Positions 1 through 10,356 of a stretch of DNA of 64,000 bases are shown here, piece after piece. How positions within the stretch are numbered: the first letter of the stretch is position 1; each line of letters starts with the position of its first letter. Position numbers and translations under genes: made by a program. The stretch lies in NCBI RefSeq assembly GCF_009602425.1, contig NW_022261294.1, positions 218,056 to 282,055 on the forward strand. The letters run 5' to 3'. The notes beneath the pieces are model-generated. The model saw only the letters and a program-made list of their open reading frames with translations. It made no database searches and was not told where the DNA came from. The DNA comes from Actinia tenebrosa (lineage: Eukaryota; Cnidaria; Anthozoa; Actiniaria; Actiniidae).

Positions 1-468
1 TATTGACCACGTGCACATACATCACGAGGGGTTTCGACGGCAGTGAAAGAAGTCTACGAGTCAATAGCTCCATGGGCTTAGCAGCCTCGCCATATCTATA
101 TCCATAATCATTAACAGACAATTCGACCAATACCATGTCTGGTTGCTCCTTGGGTAAGAGGTTTTGAAAACAGAAAGAAAAAAAATCACTACTGGTTCCG
201 CCGATGGCCATTGAGTGTGACGTCAGCTGTGATTCACTCATGGCGTAGATGTTTCTATTCCACCAATCAGTGAATAGATTGTAAAACAGTTGATTGGTAT
301 TCTTGACTCCTCCCCCAGCAGAATTGGAGCCTCCTATTGTGATCATATTCAACGGGCGTCCAGAGTGAATCTGTGAGAAGAGACTGTAAGGCGGTAGTTT
401 TATGGTGTTGTGAGGGAACACCGTTATATAGAGAGGATTTTGCACCTGCTTCGTATCCTGGTATCGTG
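1..468 (-). CDS. SGNH/GDSL-type hydrolase paralogue, partial (runs off left edge)
   Basis: An open frame enters from an acceptor (TTTCAG, exon starting at 468) and runs off the window. It reads RYQDTKQVQNPLYITVFPH, then the GGSNSAGGG block that carries the SGNH nucleophile serine, then MAIGGTSSDFFSFCF and VELSVNDYGYRYGEAAKP, the block with the conserved Asn. It is clearly a paralogue of the complete gene at 2536-5291. The part nearest the edge is almost identical to that gene at DNA level, while the GGSNSAGGG-side half is much more diverged. The catalytic Asp-His block and the C-terminus lie outside the window. The first exon, expected to encode a signal anchor, was not identified in 469-2329. 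The substrate is unknown; the family hydrolyses or transfers esters and acetyl groups. Confidence 0.8.
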
Positions 469-2329
469 CTGAAATGAATCAAACATTAAAGAGCTGAAGA
501 TTTTAACAGTGAGGCAATAAATGAAAAAAACTTTTTTTGAATAAATTTTAAAATGATGCCAAGTGCGGGATTGTAGCCTATTTCTTCTTTTGCGTATTTT
601 ATGATAAGGGTTATTTGTAGTTTAAGTTATCGTTACTTGCCAAAATTAATTTTCAAGTATCGTCAAAACTGTTACCTTTTGTTCGTTTTGATTGCAATGG
701 CTTTTGTTTAATACCTGTCTGCCAGCAAAAATCTTAAAGTTGATGTCTAGTTATTACTTGATTTCAAATATAGATTAATATTTTTAAAAAGCACCAATCT
801 GTCGGTACTCATAGGATCTTGTCTCATAATGAATAAATTCTCGTAATACAATACCTTGTCAAATGTTGTGAAGCAGCATAGTTGTACTCCCTCGTCATGC
901 TCGCCTTTTTTCTTATTTGCATCGCACCCAATTTCCAAACCAAAACGCTCAGAAAAACTAAGAAACATCTGTATTTTTCTTTCATTTTTTTCTTGAATAT
1001 TGTCTATTTCCCTTTTGCTGCTTTTAAATAGAAGGCTTCCAACGTTACTTTTGTTTCGTTATGCCTTGTTCATGCATGATAGCGTTGGAATAATCGGAGC
1101 TTAGTAGTGTCATGTTCAAACTAGTATTTAATTCATGGCTCACTGATTATAGTGCTACTATGATGAAATTTCTGACTTGCTCTTTTTTTGCCTGGATTGA
1201 AAGGCATTTGATGATGTGAAATATCACTTTCCTTTTCCAAAAAAAATTTTTTCCCTTCAAAAGACATTGGAGTTTTAAAAATGGTGGCCATTTTTGCTGA
1301 TGACGTCATGTTCTCACATACTTGAGCAGCCTAAGCTAAGCTAAGCTATATCTCATCCCAATTTGACATAGCGCTTTTTAAATGCGAGCGCTGATTGGCT
1401 AGAAGTGATGTATACAAGCGGGTATTTCAGGTTAATATTCCAGTGTTGTCATGGTGATGTGGTTTCTAAATTTGTTTGAATTTTTGTGAATTTCTCCCTC
1501 TGGATATATGTTCTCAAAGATGTCACAGAATTCAGGCTCCGAATCTCAAACCCTTGACTGCAAAGCTATCGCTATGGCTATGATATCTAAGCCAATGAAT
1601 TTTACTATAGAATCAACCAAATTTATACAGACAATTGAAATCTTTGACAAAAGATCAAAAGGAACAACTTTAGTAACTTGCCTGGCAAGTTTACGGAAAT
1701 CGAAAAAAGCGATTTCAGTTCATTTTTCAAAACGACTAGTGAAATGGTGACGCAACACTACGATACTTAACAAACTTTCCCTGAGTCTAGAAAGAGGGTT
1801 TTCGGCTACATGAACTAATTGCTTTGGATCGTTATATTTTGCTGCCACAAAGAAACTTCCGACTGCCTTTATTTCTAAACGCGTCCATAGAAATCGTCGA
1901 AATTTCGTTACCTTCAAGATAATCATTTCAACTTGAAGTGCTCTTAAACCATTTTTTTAAACAGACGTCTTATTTCGATGAAATGGCTCGCTGAAATAGG
2001 AATGTATAAAATGTGACTGTGTTGTTATGGTAACCCTGGTCGTAATGAAATGTAAACTTGACTTGTTTATAATGATTTCTTTCAAATTAGCATGTCGGTT
2101 CCGATGCATTTCCCGATCAAAAATAGAGCCACTTTGAACAAGATTACAGCGGGACTGATAAGACTACTTTCACGATACGGCGGCCATCTTGTCAGGCGGT
2201 AAAGACTTAATTTATCTTTTGCTGCATTTTCTTCTGGTAAGCTGTCGATATCAATGGACTTCATTAATTTAACGAACCTTCTATTTGTCCCCTGGACGCA
2301 ATATAATGCCTCGCAATCCAATATGGCCA
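469..2329. other. Non-coding stretch between the two SGNH-type genes
   Basis: AT-rich sequence with only short ORFs that show no family resemblance, no convincing splice-site pairs and no hydrophobic first exon. It probably holds the 5' part (intron, first exon, promoter) of the left paralogue and the 3' flank of the right one. I see no RNA gene or transposon ends here. Confidence 0.4.
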
Positions 2330-2414
2330 CCGTATCGTAGCCTGCGTCACATCTGGAATTTTTCTTCGTTAATTTTCGAAGAAAATTCCGGATGTGACGC
2401 AGGCTACCGTATCG
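2330..2414. mobile_element. 69-bp palindromic hAT-like MITE with 8-bp target duplications
   Basis: The element (2338-2406) is a near-perfect palindrome: TAGCCTGCGTCACATC at the left end is mirrored by GATGTGACGCAGGCTA at the right, with arms of about 30 bp and a loop of a few bases. It is flanked by an exact direct repeat CCGTATCG at 2330-2337 and 2407-2414. An 8-bp target duplication is typical of the hAT superfamily. It lies about 120 bp downstream of the stop codon of the SGNH-type gene. Confidence 0.8.
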
Positions 2415-2535
2415 TCGACGTAGCTCCTTTGTATGTTTTTAAGCTTGTATGGCTAGGCAAAGTAAACAGGGTGCTAATAAATTGTTTGTTTTTTTTTTCA
2501 ATATTGATATCATGAATAGTCATATACAAAATGGT

Positions 2536-5291
2536 TTAACAGCGAAGTTTATCAAACTTTTCAAGACTCCACATCTTTGCTTTGACGTCAAACGGTCTGT
2601 AACCCTCGTAACCTTGGTAACTCGGATACCCAACCACGATACCGCTGACCTCAAACCATCCACCTCCGTTAGAAATAACATTAAGAGTATGGTAACCAGG
2701 GGAGATTCCCGTTGCTAAGGGTTCTAATCGAGTTTGGTACATGTGATGTCCACATTTATTGCTGTCGACAGTAATGGAGGACTTCTGGTCGTCATCTAGC
2801 CAGATCTTCGTGGACGCGTGGTTGTCCTTTGTCCTGAAGATCACAGCAACTGAGCGAGTTGGTAGACCTTTATCGTAGACAAGGAATTGAATTTTGAGTA
2901 AACCATTTTTGGACTCGGATGCCCAGCACCCGTACGCATCAGTGCGGAATGGCAAGTGCTTCGTGACTTTCTTCGAAGTTGCTGGTGATACGAACTTGAA
3001 GTCCTTAGAATGCGTCACCTTGAATGTCAGAGATTGTCGGAGTGGGATCCTCCAGTCTGATGTCAGAAAGGACAGACACTGTGAATAAGCCACATCTGTG
3101 TTGCTGAAGGAAGACTTCAAGAAAACTGGCTCGATTAATGAGTCAGTCAACTGAGAATCNCCAAAGCTTCTTTTTTGTCCAGGTAAATACGATGTAAAAC
3201 TTTCCTTGAAATACTCGATTATCTTAGATGCGACCTGCGCATGCGCTTTACTACCAATGTGTGACCCGTCCTTATTAAACATATTCGTTTCGNNGTTCAT
3301 TTTCTCTCGACTGCCAGAACTGGTCAGCGGACATAAAAAGTCGCGCCAACTGAACGAAGGAATCCCATAATGCTCTGCTAGCTTAGTAAATCCAAGGTCT
3401 TCCATGTTAGCACAGCCAGTGTTCGTGACATTCTTCCAATACATACCTCTATCAACCAAGTGTACATACATCACGAGGGGTTTCGACGGCAGTGAAAGAA
3501 GTCTACGAGTCAATAGCTCCATGGGCTTAGCAGCCTCGCCATANTTATATCCATAATCATTAACAGACAGCTCGACCAATACCATGTCTGGTTGCTCCTT
3601 GGGTAAGAAGTTTTGAAAACAGAAAGAAAAAAAATCACTTCCGGTTCCGCCGATGGCGATTTTATGAGCCTGCAGACTAGAGCCAGTGGTTTTGCTTATT
3701 TCTCTGTTCCACCAACTGGTAAATATATTGTAATATATTTCATTTTCGTAATGCATTCCTCCTCCTGCTGTATTAGATCCTCCTATAACAACCATGTGCA
3801 GTGGACGCTTTTGTTGAANCTTTGTCATCAAGTTTTGTAGTGGAAACGACTGGACAGCGGTCTTCCTATCAGGTTGGACAGCGGTGTTAGCAGTTCTTGA
3901 ACTTCGAAACCTTGTATAATAAAAAAATTGTAAAGAAATTAATTCAAAGTTTGTTAAAACTTGAGGCAATCAAAGTGTATAGTAGTCTCCTACGGAGCCG
4001 CTATTAGTGTCATCACGCAANGCTTACTCCCCTACAAAGCGTTGCTTGACGACACTAATGCCGCCGGCGTAGGAGCTAAGAGTATAGTCGAGTTCAGTTG
4101 TTTTAAAGATAACTAGGACTAGTTAAATACAAATCTCAGGTGAAGCTAAGTATAAAATTGTGGGCTGTAGAAGGGGGGCTGTAGAAGAGGGGCTGTAGAA
4201 GCGGGCTGTAGAAGAGGGAGGCTGTAGAATTGGGGCTGTAGAGGGAGGCTGTAGAAGGGGGCTGTAGAGGGAGGCTGTAGAAGGGGGGCTGTAGAGGGAG
4301 GCTGTAGAAAGGGGGCTGTAGAAGAGGGGCTGTAGAAGGGGGCTGTGGAACATTAGTGCTGTTAATATCAGATCAGACTTTAGTTTATAATATTGATTAT
4401 TTTTAAAACAATATATTATGGGTTTCTGTCCAGGATCGATTTGAGCATTTGATTTGAACATTTCATTGTGAGGTCAAAGTGTTTATAAGCAACTAGCCGC
4501 TCGAAGGTAAAATCTAAATTGCAAGTCCAATGAAAGCAGTTTAATATTGTGGATGAGAATATATATGAAATATATATCTGTACTGCGGTCGTAATGTATC
4601 AAATTGAGCTGATCCTCGCAGTGTATGAAGCAACTTATGCAGCTGCGAATTGAAAGACTCAGAAAAAGTCCGAGTCTTGAACGTGCCCTGGCGATTCCGG
4701 TGCCATACTCCAACCACTGAGCTACCTAGTCTCATATGAGACTTCAAGGACACATGAGGTTGGTTTATCGGCCCGATAGGAGAGGTATGTGTATGAGAAT
4801 ATATATGATATATATATATATATATTTCTGAGTCTTTCAATTTGCAGCTGCACAAGATGCTTCATATACTGCGAGGATCAGCCCAATTTGATAGTTTAAT
4901 ACTGTACAAATTAAGTTCGGCCTCCCGAGGTTCCAAATACCTCCTAATTTGAATGAAATCCGAGACAAAATCATGTACATCTTGGTATTCTTCGATTGCA
5001 CGTTACGTCATCGCGACCTCTCGGGGGAGCGTTGGTGCCATATAACAAAATATTCTTATAGCATCCATTGTTAACCGCACCACAATGGCCGCCATGTTTT
5101 TGTCTTTTAACTCTCTTAGGGATGCTTGCAATCCATCAATAGAGAAGACTTTTGAACTTATAGTTTACTTCTTACCTTTTATTTGGAGAATGTTCTTGAC
5201 TTAGTTTACTCGAACTTCTGATCTTGACAAAGGTTCCAAAAACCGCGACACTCAAGATGACCAACAACAACTTGAATCTCTGCATGACCAT
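2536..5291 (-). CDS. SGNH/GDSL-type hydrolase with N-terminal signal anchor
   Basis: Two exons, complement(5176-5291, 2536-3910), joining in phase (AG|G) to give 496 aa. Exon 1 encodes MVMQRFKLLLVILSVAVFG, a signal anchor, so the protein is likely a type II Golgi/ER protein or is secreted. Exon 2 carries the SGNH blocks: GGSNTAGGG (nucleophile Ser about residue 84), AIGGTGSDFF, VELSVNDYG (Asn about 156) and KDGSHIG (Asp about 253, His about 256). The last 200 residues form a separate domain with aromatic and Gly-rich strands that may be a carbohydrate-binding beta-sandwich (inference). Three ambiguous bases fall in the coding part. The intron holds an inverted-repeat transposon, a minisatellite and a SINE. 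The ATG is chosen because it opens the hydrophobic exon with a good donor (AAAAG|GTAAG). Confidence 0.85.
3977..4087. mobile_element. Short inverted-repeat element (MITE) in SGNH intron
   Basis: The left arm TAGTCTCCTACGGAGCCGC is matched in inverted orientation by the right arm around GCCGGCGTAGGAGCTA. Both arms continue into ATTAGTGTC and GTCAAGCAA-type sequence, about 40 bp each with mismatches. No clear target duplication was resolved. Confidence 0.6.
4160..4350. repeat. G-rich minisatellite (GGCTGTAGAAGGGG units)
   Basis: About twelve to fourteen degenerate copies of a 13-16 bp unit built on GGCTGTAGA with variable runs of G and A. It lies in the intron of the SGNH-type gene. The ORF across it on the minus strand encodes only repetitive LYSPLLQP-like sequence and is not a gene. 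Confidence 0.9.
4590..4897 (-). mobile_element. tRNA-derived SINE head inside a ~60-bp inverted repeat
   Basis: On the minus strand TAGCTCAGTGG (4724-4714) is a textbook pol III A box and GTTCAAGACTC (4682-4672) a near-consensus B box. They are about 42 bp apart, as in a tRNA gene, but there is no acceptor stem or foldable anticodon arm. The flanks 4597-4655 and 4832-4893 are inverted copies of one another (GATCCTCGCAGTGTATGAAG and its complement). AT dinucleotide runs sit at both inner edges. Confidence 0.65.
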
Positions 5292-6310
5292 GATTTCGTG
5301 AACTGACATCTTTTGACATATGAAAAAGCACTACTTTAAAAACAACTTTTTTTTAGCTTTTGGCAGCGTGTTGTGAAGAATTTTCTCCAATTAATTCATA
5401 ATTTATCATCGATATAGTTAACAGGTGTTATTAAAATACATTTATAGGTTCCTTGCTTGTGGCAGTGTCCTGACTGGTTGCTAGGTTGGATCACTTCAGA
5501 TACCAGTGACGATACCAGTGAAAAGGAGCATGCAACAGAAGATTTCATTGGTCAATTGAAGACTTTATACCAAGCTGTCTTATATTTTTACTACAAAAAG
5601 ACATTTTTAGAAACACTCGTTNAATTTAGAATCGAATATTAGACATTGAATAGATACGCCTAAGAACTCTTAACAGGTCGAACTACTGTAAATTCTACTA
5701 TATTTACGACTGTATCATATACCCGTCAAACTCGTACATAATATGGTTTAAAGTTATGAATAAAATAAACAGAAAAAAAACTAGCCATAATAAGGCTGCA
5801 TAAACGTAAAACGGCAAAAAAGTGCAAAAAGACGAATTCACTTACCTCAGTGTNGTAGCGCCCGCGATGAAAACTAAAGTATTGACTAAAGGAGTTGAAC
5901 TAAATTTATAGTAGCAANTCCTGAGAGATATCTTAAAATAGAAAAAAGCGTGCACAAAAAAATATAAAGAAAAGCGTGCAAAAAACTCAAACAGAGAAAC
6001 GTAACATATTCAAACTTCTTCATGCGGCATCTTACAAATACCAATAATGTAAGATGAATTTTTATAGTATGAAATTCCACTTCAAAAAGTTAAATCACGG
6101 TTTATGTTCTGACCAAAAACACAACGCAGTTCTAGCTATAGCTGGGAGCCATTAAATGTACACGTTTGAAACGATAATCAATTCAAAATTCCACCAAGAT
6201 TATAATAAGCTTATAATAAGAGTATGACAAACTGTAAAACAAAAAAATTGACACGCTTAGCATAGTAACGTAAGGTAGAAAGACCTAATTTTAGTCCCGC
6301 AGCACTATTA
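5292..6310. other. Intergenic region upstream of SGNH gene
   Basis: Probable promoter side of the SGNH-type gene followed by AT-rich spacer. Short ORFs here have no recognisable content. I see no transposon ends or RNA genes. Confidence 0.4.
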
Positions 6311-6830
6311 GCCATTCCGAGGTGGCAGATAAAAACTGGGTCAAGTTGGTATTGCAGTGCACTGTGTATTACTTTCATCTTTTCTGAGTCAATAGTTGGT
6401 TCAGCTAAGAAACTAGATATTTCCAAGGCCACTTCCCTGGATCTTCGGGCTACAACAACCCGAATGTCCGCCATTTTGTCCGCTGTGTGTAATAAATTAG
6501 GACTCGCAAGGGATGCTGGTCTACTATAAAAAAATTATCCTCCGAAAAAAATGTACTTCCGAAAAAAATGTAGCTCCCCCAAAAAAATGTAACTCCGAAA
6601 ACAATATGAACCTACGATAAAAAAAGTACCTCCGAAAGTACACGTATCTGATAAAAGTGCATAAGAAAAATATTTTTTTGTGGGGAGGGCCGAAAAATGT
6701 CCTACTTTGCATATAATTACAAACCGTAGACGAAATGCATGCCACCTCGAAAATATATCCCCTAAACATTCCCACAATGCACACTGCAATGCCAGCTTGA
6801 CCCTGTTGTTATCTGCAACCTCGGAATGGC
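6311..6830. mobile_element. 520-bp TA-flanked inverted-repeat element (Tc1-like, non-autonomous)
   Basis: Ends are inverted copies of about 55 bp beginning GCCATTCCGAGG, continuing CAGATAAAAACTGGGTCAAG and ending near GCATTGCAGTGCA. A TA dinucleotide flanks each side (6309-6310 and 6831-6832), the Tc1/mariner hallmark. The internal part shows no transposase. A shorter relative lies at 52792-52958. The ORF at 6211-6474 begins inside this element and is not taken as a gene. Confidence 0.7.
6530..6645. repeat. Degenerate ~20-bp tandem repeat inside the transposon
   Basis: Five or six decayed units of the form CTCCGAAAAAAATGTA, with variable A runs. It sits within the internal region of the 6311-6830 element, so it probably expanded after insertion or is part of that family. 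Confidence 0.7.
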
Positions 6831-7190
6831 TAATCCGCAGCTTGCAGCATAACATCAGCATTGCTCCAAGAATACTATGTTATTGGAATGGTAACTGGTT
6901 GCCAGGATGATGGTCACGATAGTGGAACGTTACAGTTGCAGTTACATTAGAAACCTCTGGCACGACCTTCTTGGTAGGAGTCACAAACCTCAAACTGCAG
7001 TTCGACGTCAGGTGTTTTCCGTCAAACTTTCAACATTTAGCAAGGCGTCATAACGAAGTTGTTGCTAGAAAAGCCGCCATATTGAATTTCATTGATGCTG
7101 AGTGTTTCTCCGTGTTTGCGTGCGTGTTTCTGGGCCTGATCCCTAACGGTTAGCGGTAAACCTGATCCTAAAGGTCTCTTTTACCCTGAA

Positions 7191-10100
7191 TTAACGTCGG
7201 CGAATTCTCATTTGCGTGTATTTCAGAGAATTAAACGCGGCAGTCGATATCCTAAGCCATATAATACCTTGACGGTCCCTGCTATTGCCGACATATTTTC
7301 CATTGAGGTTGACAGGAAGACAGGCTTTAAACCACCAACCCCCGGGATATCCCACGGCACAGTTAGACGGACCCTCTTTATCATTGTCTCTATCCTTGGT
7401 AGTAAATTTCATCCCATTTTGTTGAGTGAATGAGTCGCCCGCGTTTCCCGAGTATGATTCGACTGTCAGGGTGTAATTCAGCGTTTCATTTTCGACTCGG
7501 AACTTTTCGTAAGTGGCATTCTTAAGCCCACCACTAAAGGCCTGTAAATCAACACTGAGACGCGTCAACTGATTGGCTGTCAGTCGATGGATCTTATCAT
7601 TACCCAGCCAAAACTCGCCTGACAGGTTTCCGAAGCCGGTTTTGTATTCGGTCCAATTACGGAAGAAATCTTCAGATCCGTCTAGTCTTCTCTGGAACAC
7701 AGTCCACCCCCCTCCGTCAGTTGTCATGTCACAGTAGACTTGAAAGGGTCCTTGATTGTCTGGATCTATAGTGTATATCCCATCACGATTTACTCTGGAC
7801 AAAAACAAGTCCAGGCAATCTTTTCCTGTCGAAGAAAAAGCGAGAGAAAAGCAGATCAGGTTTCGTTTGACCGGGTCTATTCGTTAAGGAATTAAATTCG
7901 ATACGTTACTCAAAAGCCTTTGTCTTTCGAATTCCATCCATTATAGGGGGGGGGGGGGGGTGTTGAAAAAAAAGTGTTTCTATTCGATATGTGATTGACA
8001 GATTCTCAGCCAAGCAGATATTTCGTCTTCTTATTGACAATAACATTTCAAAAACACCGTCTTTGAGCTGAAGGGACCACCTTCTTCTCCCCCTACCCTC
8101 CCCTCCCTCGGCAGTCCTCTTTCACTACCGGCACATGTTACTAATTAAAGACTAATTACTCACTTGGACAAGCCGGAAGCGTACATCCTCGCGTCTCTTG
8201 AGAACTTCCCTGGCACTTGGTTGCGTTATTACTTCCTGTGCAGGTGCGATTTCGAGCTTGCACTCCGCTTGCGCATGTTACACTACACTGCGACCACTGA
8301 CTCCATTGCTCCCATGTCGCAGGCTCAGGACAGGTCGGCATAACACAAGAACTTGTACTTACTTCACCGCTGGAGTTGCTGCAGTTTGAACTTTGCGGGC
8401 ATCCACGCAAGCGCTGTCGAAATCCGTTACCGCAAGTTACACTGCAGCTCGTCCAATTACTCCAGTTTTCTAGAAAAAGATGAGTTATTATGAGTCATAA
8501 ACTATCTGATCCAAAGGAACGACCATTGTTTTAAGGGGAAGTGGTGGTATTAAAGAGGAAGGGAAATTGTCACTACCGGCAGCAAAATACAAATGAAAAA
8601 AAAAAAAAGAAAGAAAGAAAGAAATTACGACGAGAGGGGCAAGAAGGAAAAAGTGTTCCCTTCAAGTTACATAATCCCTCCCTACTTCTAGATAACTAAA
8701 AGTCATTAATTACCTGTTGGTGGTCTTCCTGTGGAATTAGACGATGGCAATGCCGTCTTAATTCCTAGACCTGTTGGTGGTCTTCCTGTGGAATTAGACG
8801 ATGCCAATGCTGTCTTAATTCCTAGATAAAAAACATCAACCGATCAGTAACGCGCCTTCTGATAAAGGACGGACCATTAGGAAATATCGAGCAAGCACTT
8901 CACCTACGAAAAAAATATCGGCAACCTTACCTTCCAGTCTGCCTTCCAGTTAAGAAATACCGAGCAAACACAAAAAGCAATTCGTCCAGGGGTTGTTACA
9001 AAAATCGTGCAACGTAAATTCCTGCAACACCCCCTCAATTATCTAATGGTCCAGTCCCTGATGGTCAGATGCGTCGGGGCACGCGTTGACAGCGTTACTC
9101 AATACAATTCAACATCCAAACACATCAAGACCTACGGTAAGGTCACTCATCAAACCCCCGGTCAAACCTAATTTAACCATGTTGAAATATTTCAGACATT
9201 TAGGATACATATATATAGGATAGGTATATAATATATATCTATATTTTTTTCATGCCAGGGAAATCGACGTTATAAAAGGCATTTTAAGAAGATTCTAGTG
9301 TCTTGCATTTCAAATATTTTATGATATCCCCCTCCCCCGTCTGTTTTGACAAACTAATTAACATAAGAACAGTAATGATAAAAAGGTAAATTATACACCG
9401 TGAAAAGACGAAAAAATGAAAAACTTACCGACGTTTCGGACGCTAGTCCTACGCAAGTAAAAACCATGATTTATCAATAGGCATTCCCTTAAGTATTATT
9501 TTCATTTCACAGTAATGAGATTGCCATTCATTAACTAAGCATTAATTTTTAAAACATACATAAAAAAACTTCCCTCAGAAAGCATAGAAACTATCCAATG
9601 GACAACCTTGGTTTGTTTCCTCATATTTATTATTAACGAAAGGACTAGCGTCCGAAACGTCAGTAAGTTTTTTCATCTTTTCACGGTGTATAATTTACCT
9701 TTTTATCATTAATGTTTCATTAGAAACACCGACGCAGCTCACACTAGTTTTTAGCTAGTTATCTCTTCTTAACATAAGAACAGATACTAAAACACCGGTG
9801 TCCTACCGTTTGCTAACGTTCACGATATCGAACATGGAAGACATTAGGGTCATTAATCGCATTAAGATCTATATAGCTCATTTACCGGCTCAGCCGGATA
9901 GATTACAAATATGACCAAGAACTGCATGAGGGCCCCGAGAACAGTATACTTTTTAAGTATTTTTGACCGAGTTACTTTTTTAACCTAGTAATTTGATCGC
10001 TCCATGCTCAAAACAATCGTGAATCAAATAGACTAAGCGTGTATGCATTGAGATTTGCTGTTAAGGCAGGCTTTATTTTCTGCTCATTTATTGTATATTA

Positions 10101-10356
10101 ATATCAGTTTTATATCTATATAATAACGCTATATTTTACCTGTGCTGGGCTTATCGTCTTTGAGCAGAAGTACCAAGGTTATTGTTACCGCGGTAACTAA
10201 ACAAATGATCAAAACCACAACAAAGATGAGACATTTTTTTCTTTTTCCTCTGTTGGGATTCTGAACAGCCACTTCTTGTTTAGCATCGTTTAATCTCTCT
10301 TCAACAAACGCTTGTCTTGGCTGTCCTATTAGTTGTTTTTCTTCAGCGCCGTTCAT
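7191..10356 (-). CDS. Type II membrane protein with two thrombospondin repeats and a fibrinogen-like domain
   Basis: Four exons, complement(10140-10356, 8714-8821, 8164-8469, 7191-7825), all joined in phase 1, give 421 aa. Exon 1: a cytosolic tail beginning MNGAEEKQLIG, a basic stop GKRKK and a membrane span of about 22 residues (IFVVVLIICLVTAVTI). Exon 2: a Ser/Thr/Pro linker made of two 19-residue repeats. Exon 3: two thrombospondin type 1 repeats (NWSNWTSCSVTCGNG and WEQWSQWSQCSVTCASG). Exon 4: a complete fibrinogen C-terminal domain with CDMTTDGGGWTVFQRR, a DRDNDKEG calcium-site-like segment and CAVGYPGGWWFKAC. Such proteins usually bind glycans or matrix ligands outside the cell; a role in recognition or adhesion is inferred. 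The intron at 8822-10139 holds a fold-back transposon. Confidence 0.9.
8714..8821 (-). repeat. Exon made of a 57-bp tandem duplication
   Basis: The linker exon is two copies of a 57-bp unit starting GAATTAAGAC. Each copy ends CCACCAACAGGT, and the inner junction reads ACAGGTCTAGGA. That junction fuses a donor-like CAG|GT directly to an acceptor-like CTAG|GA, so the duplicated unit equals the original exon with almost no intron between. 57 bp is 19 codons, so frame is kept. Confidence 0.85.
9358..9783. mobile_element. Fold-back element with 15-bp target duplication
   Basis: The element at 9373-9768 is flanked by exact copies of TTAACATAAGAACAG (9358-9372 and 9769-9783). Its left arm contains ACACCGTGAAAAGACG and TTTCGGACGCTAGTCC, and the inverted arm at about 9638-9712 holds GGACTAGCGTCCGAAACGTC and CTTTTCACGGTGTATAA. 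A non-inverted tail GAAACACCGACGCAGCTCAC follows. A second copy is at 40247-40452. Duplications of 9-15 bp suggest target-primed insertion rather than cut-and-paste. Confidence 0.75.

Noticed and set aside
4660-4735. Functional tRNA gene on the minus strand
   Set aside because: A and B boxes are present, but I could not fold an acceptor stem or anticodon arm. SINE head is the better reading.
6211-6474. ORF starting MADIRVVVARRSREVALEIS as a small gene
   Set aside because: Its second half runs into the end of the 520-bp transposon, it has no homologue I know and no supported splice partner. The start is only a common ATGGCGGAC-like context.
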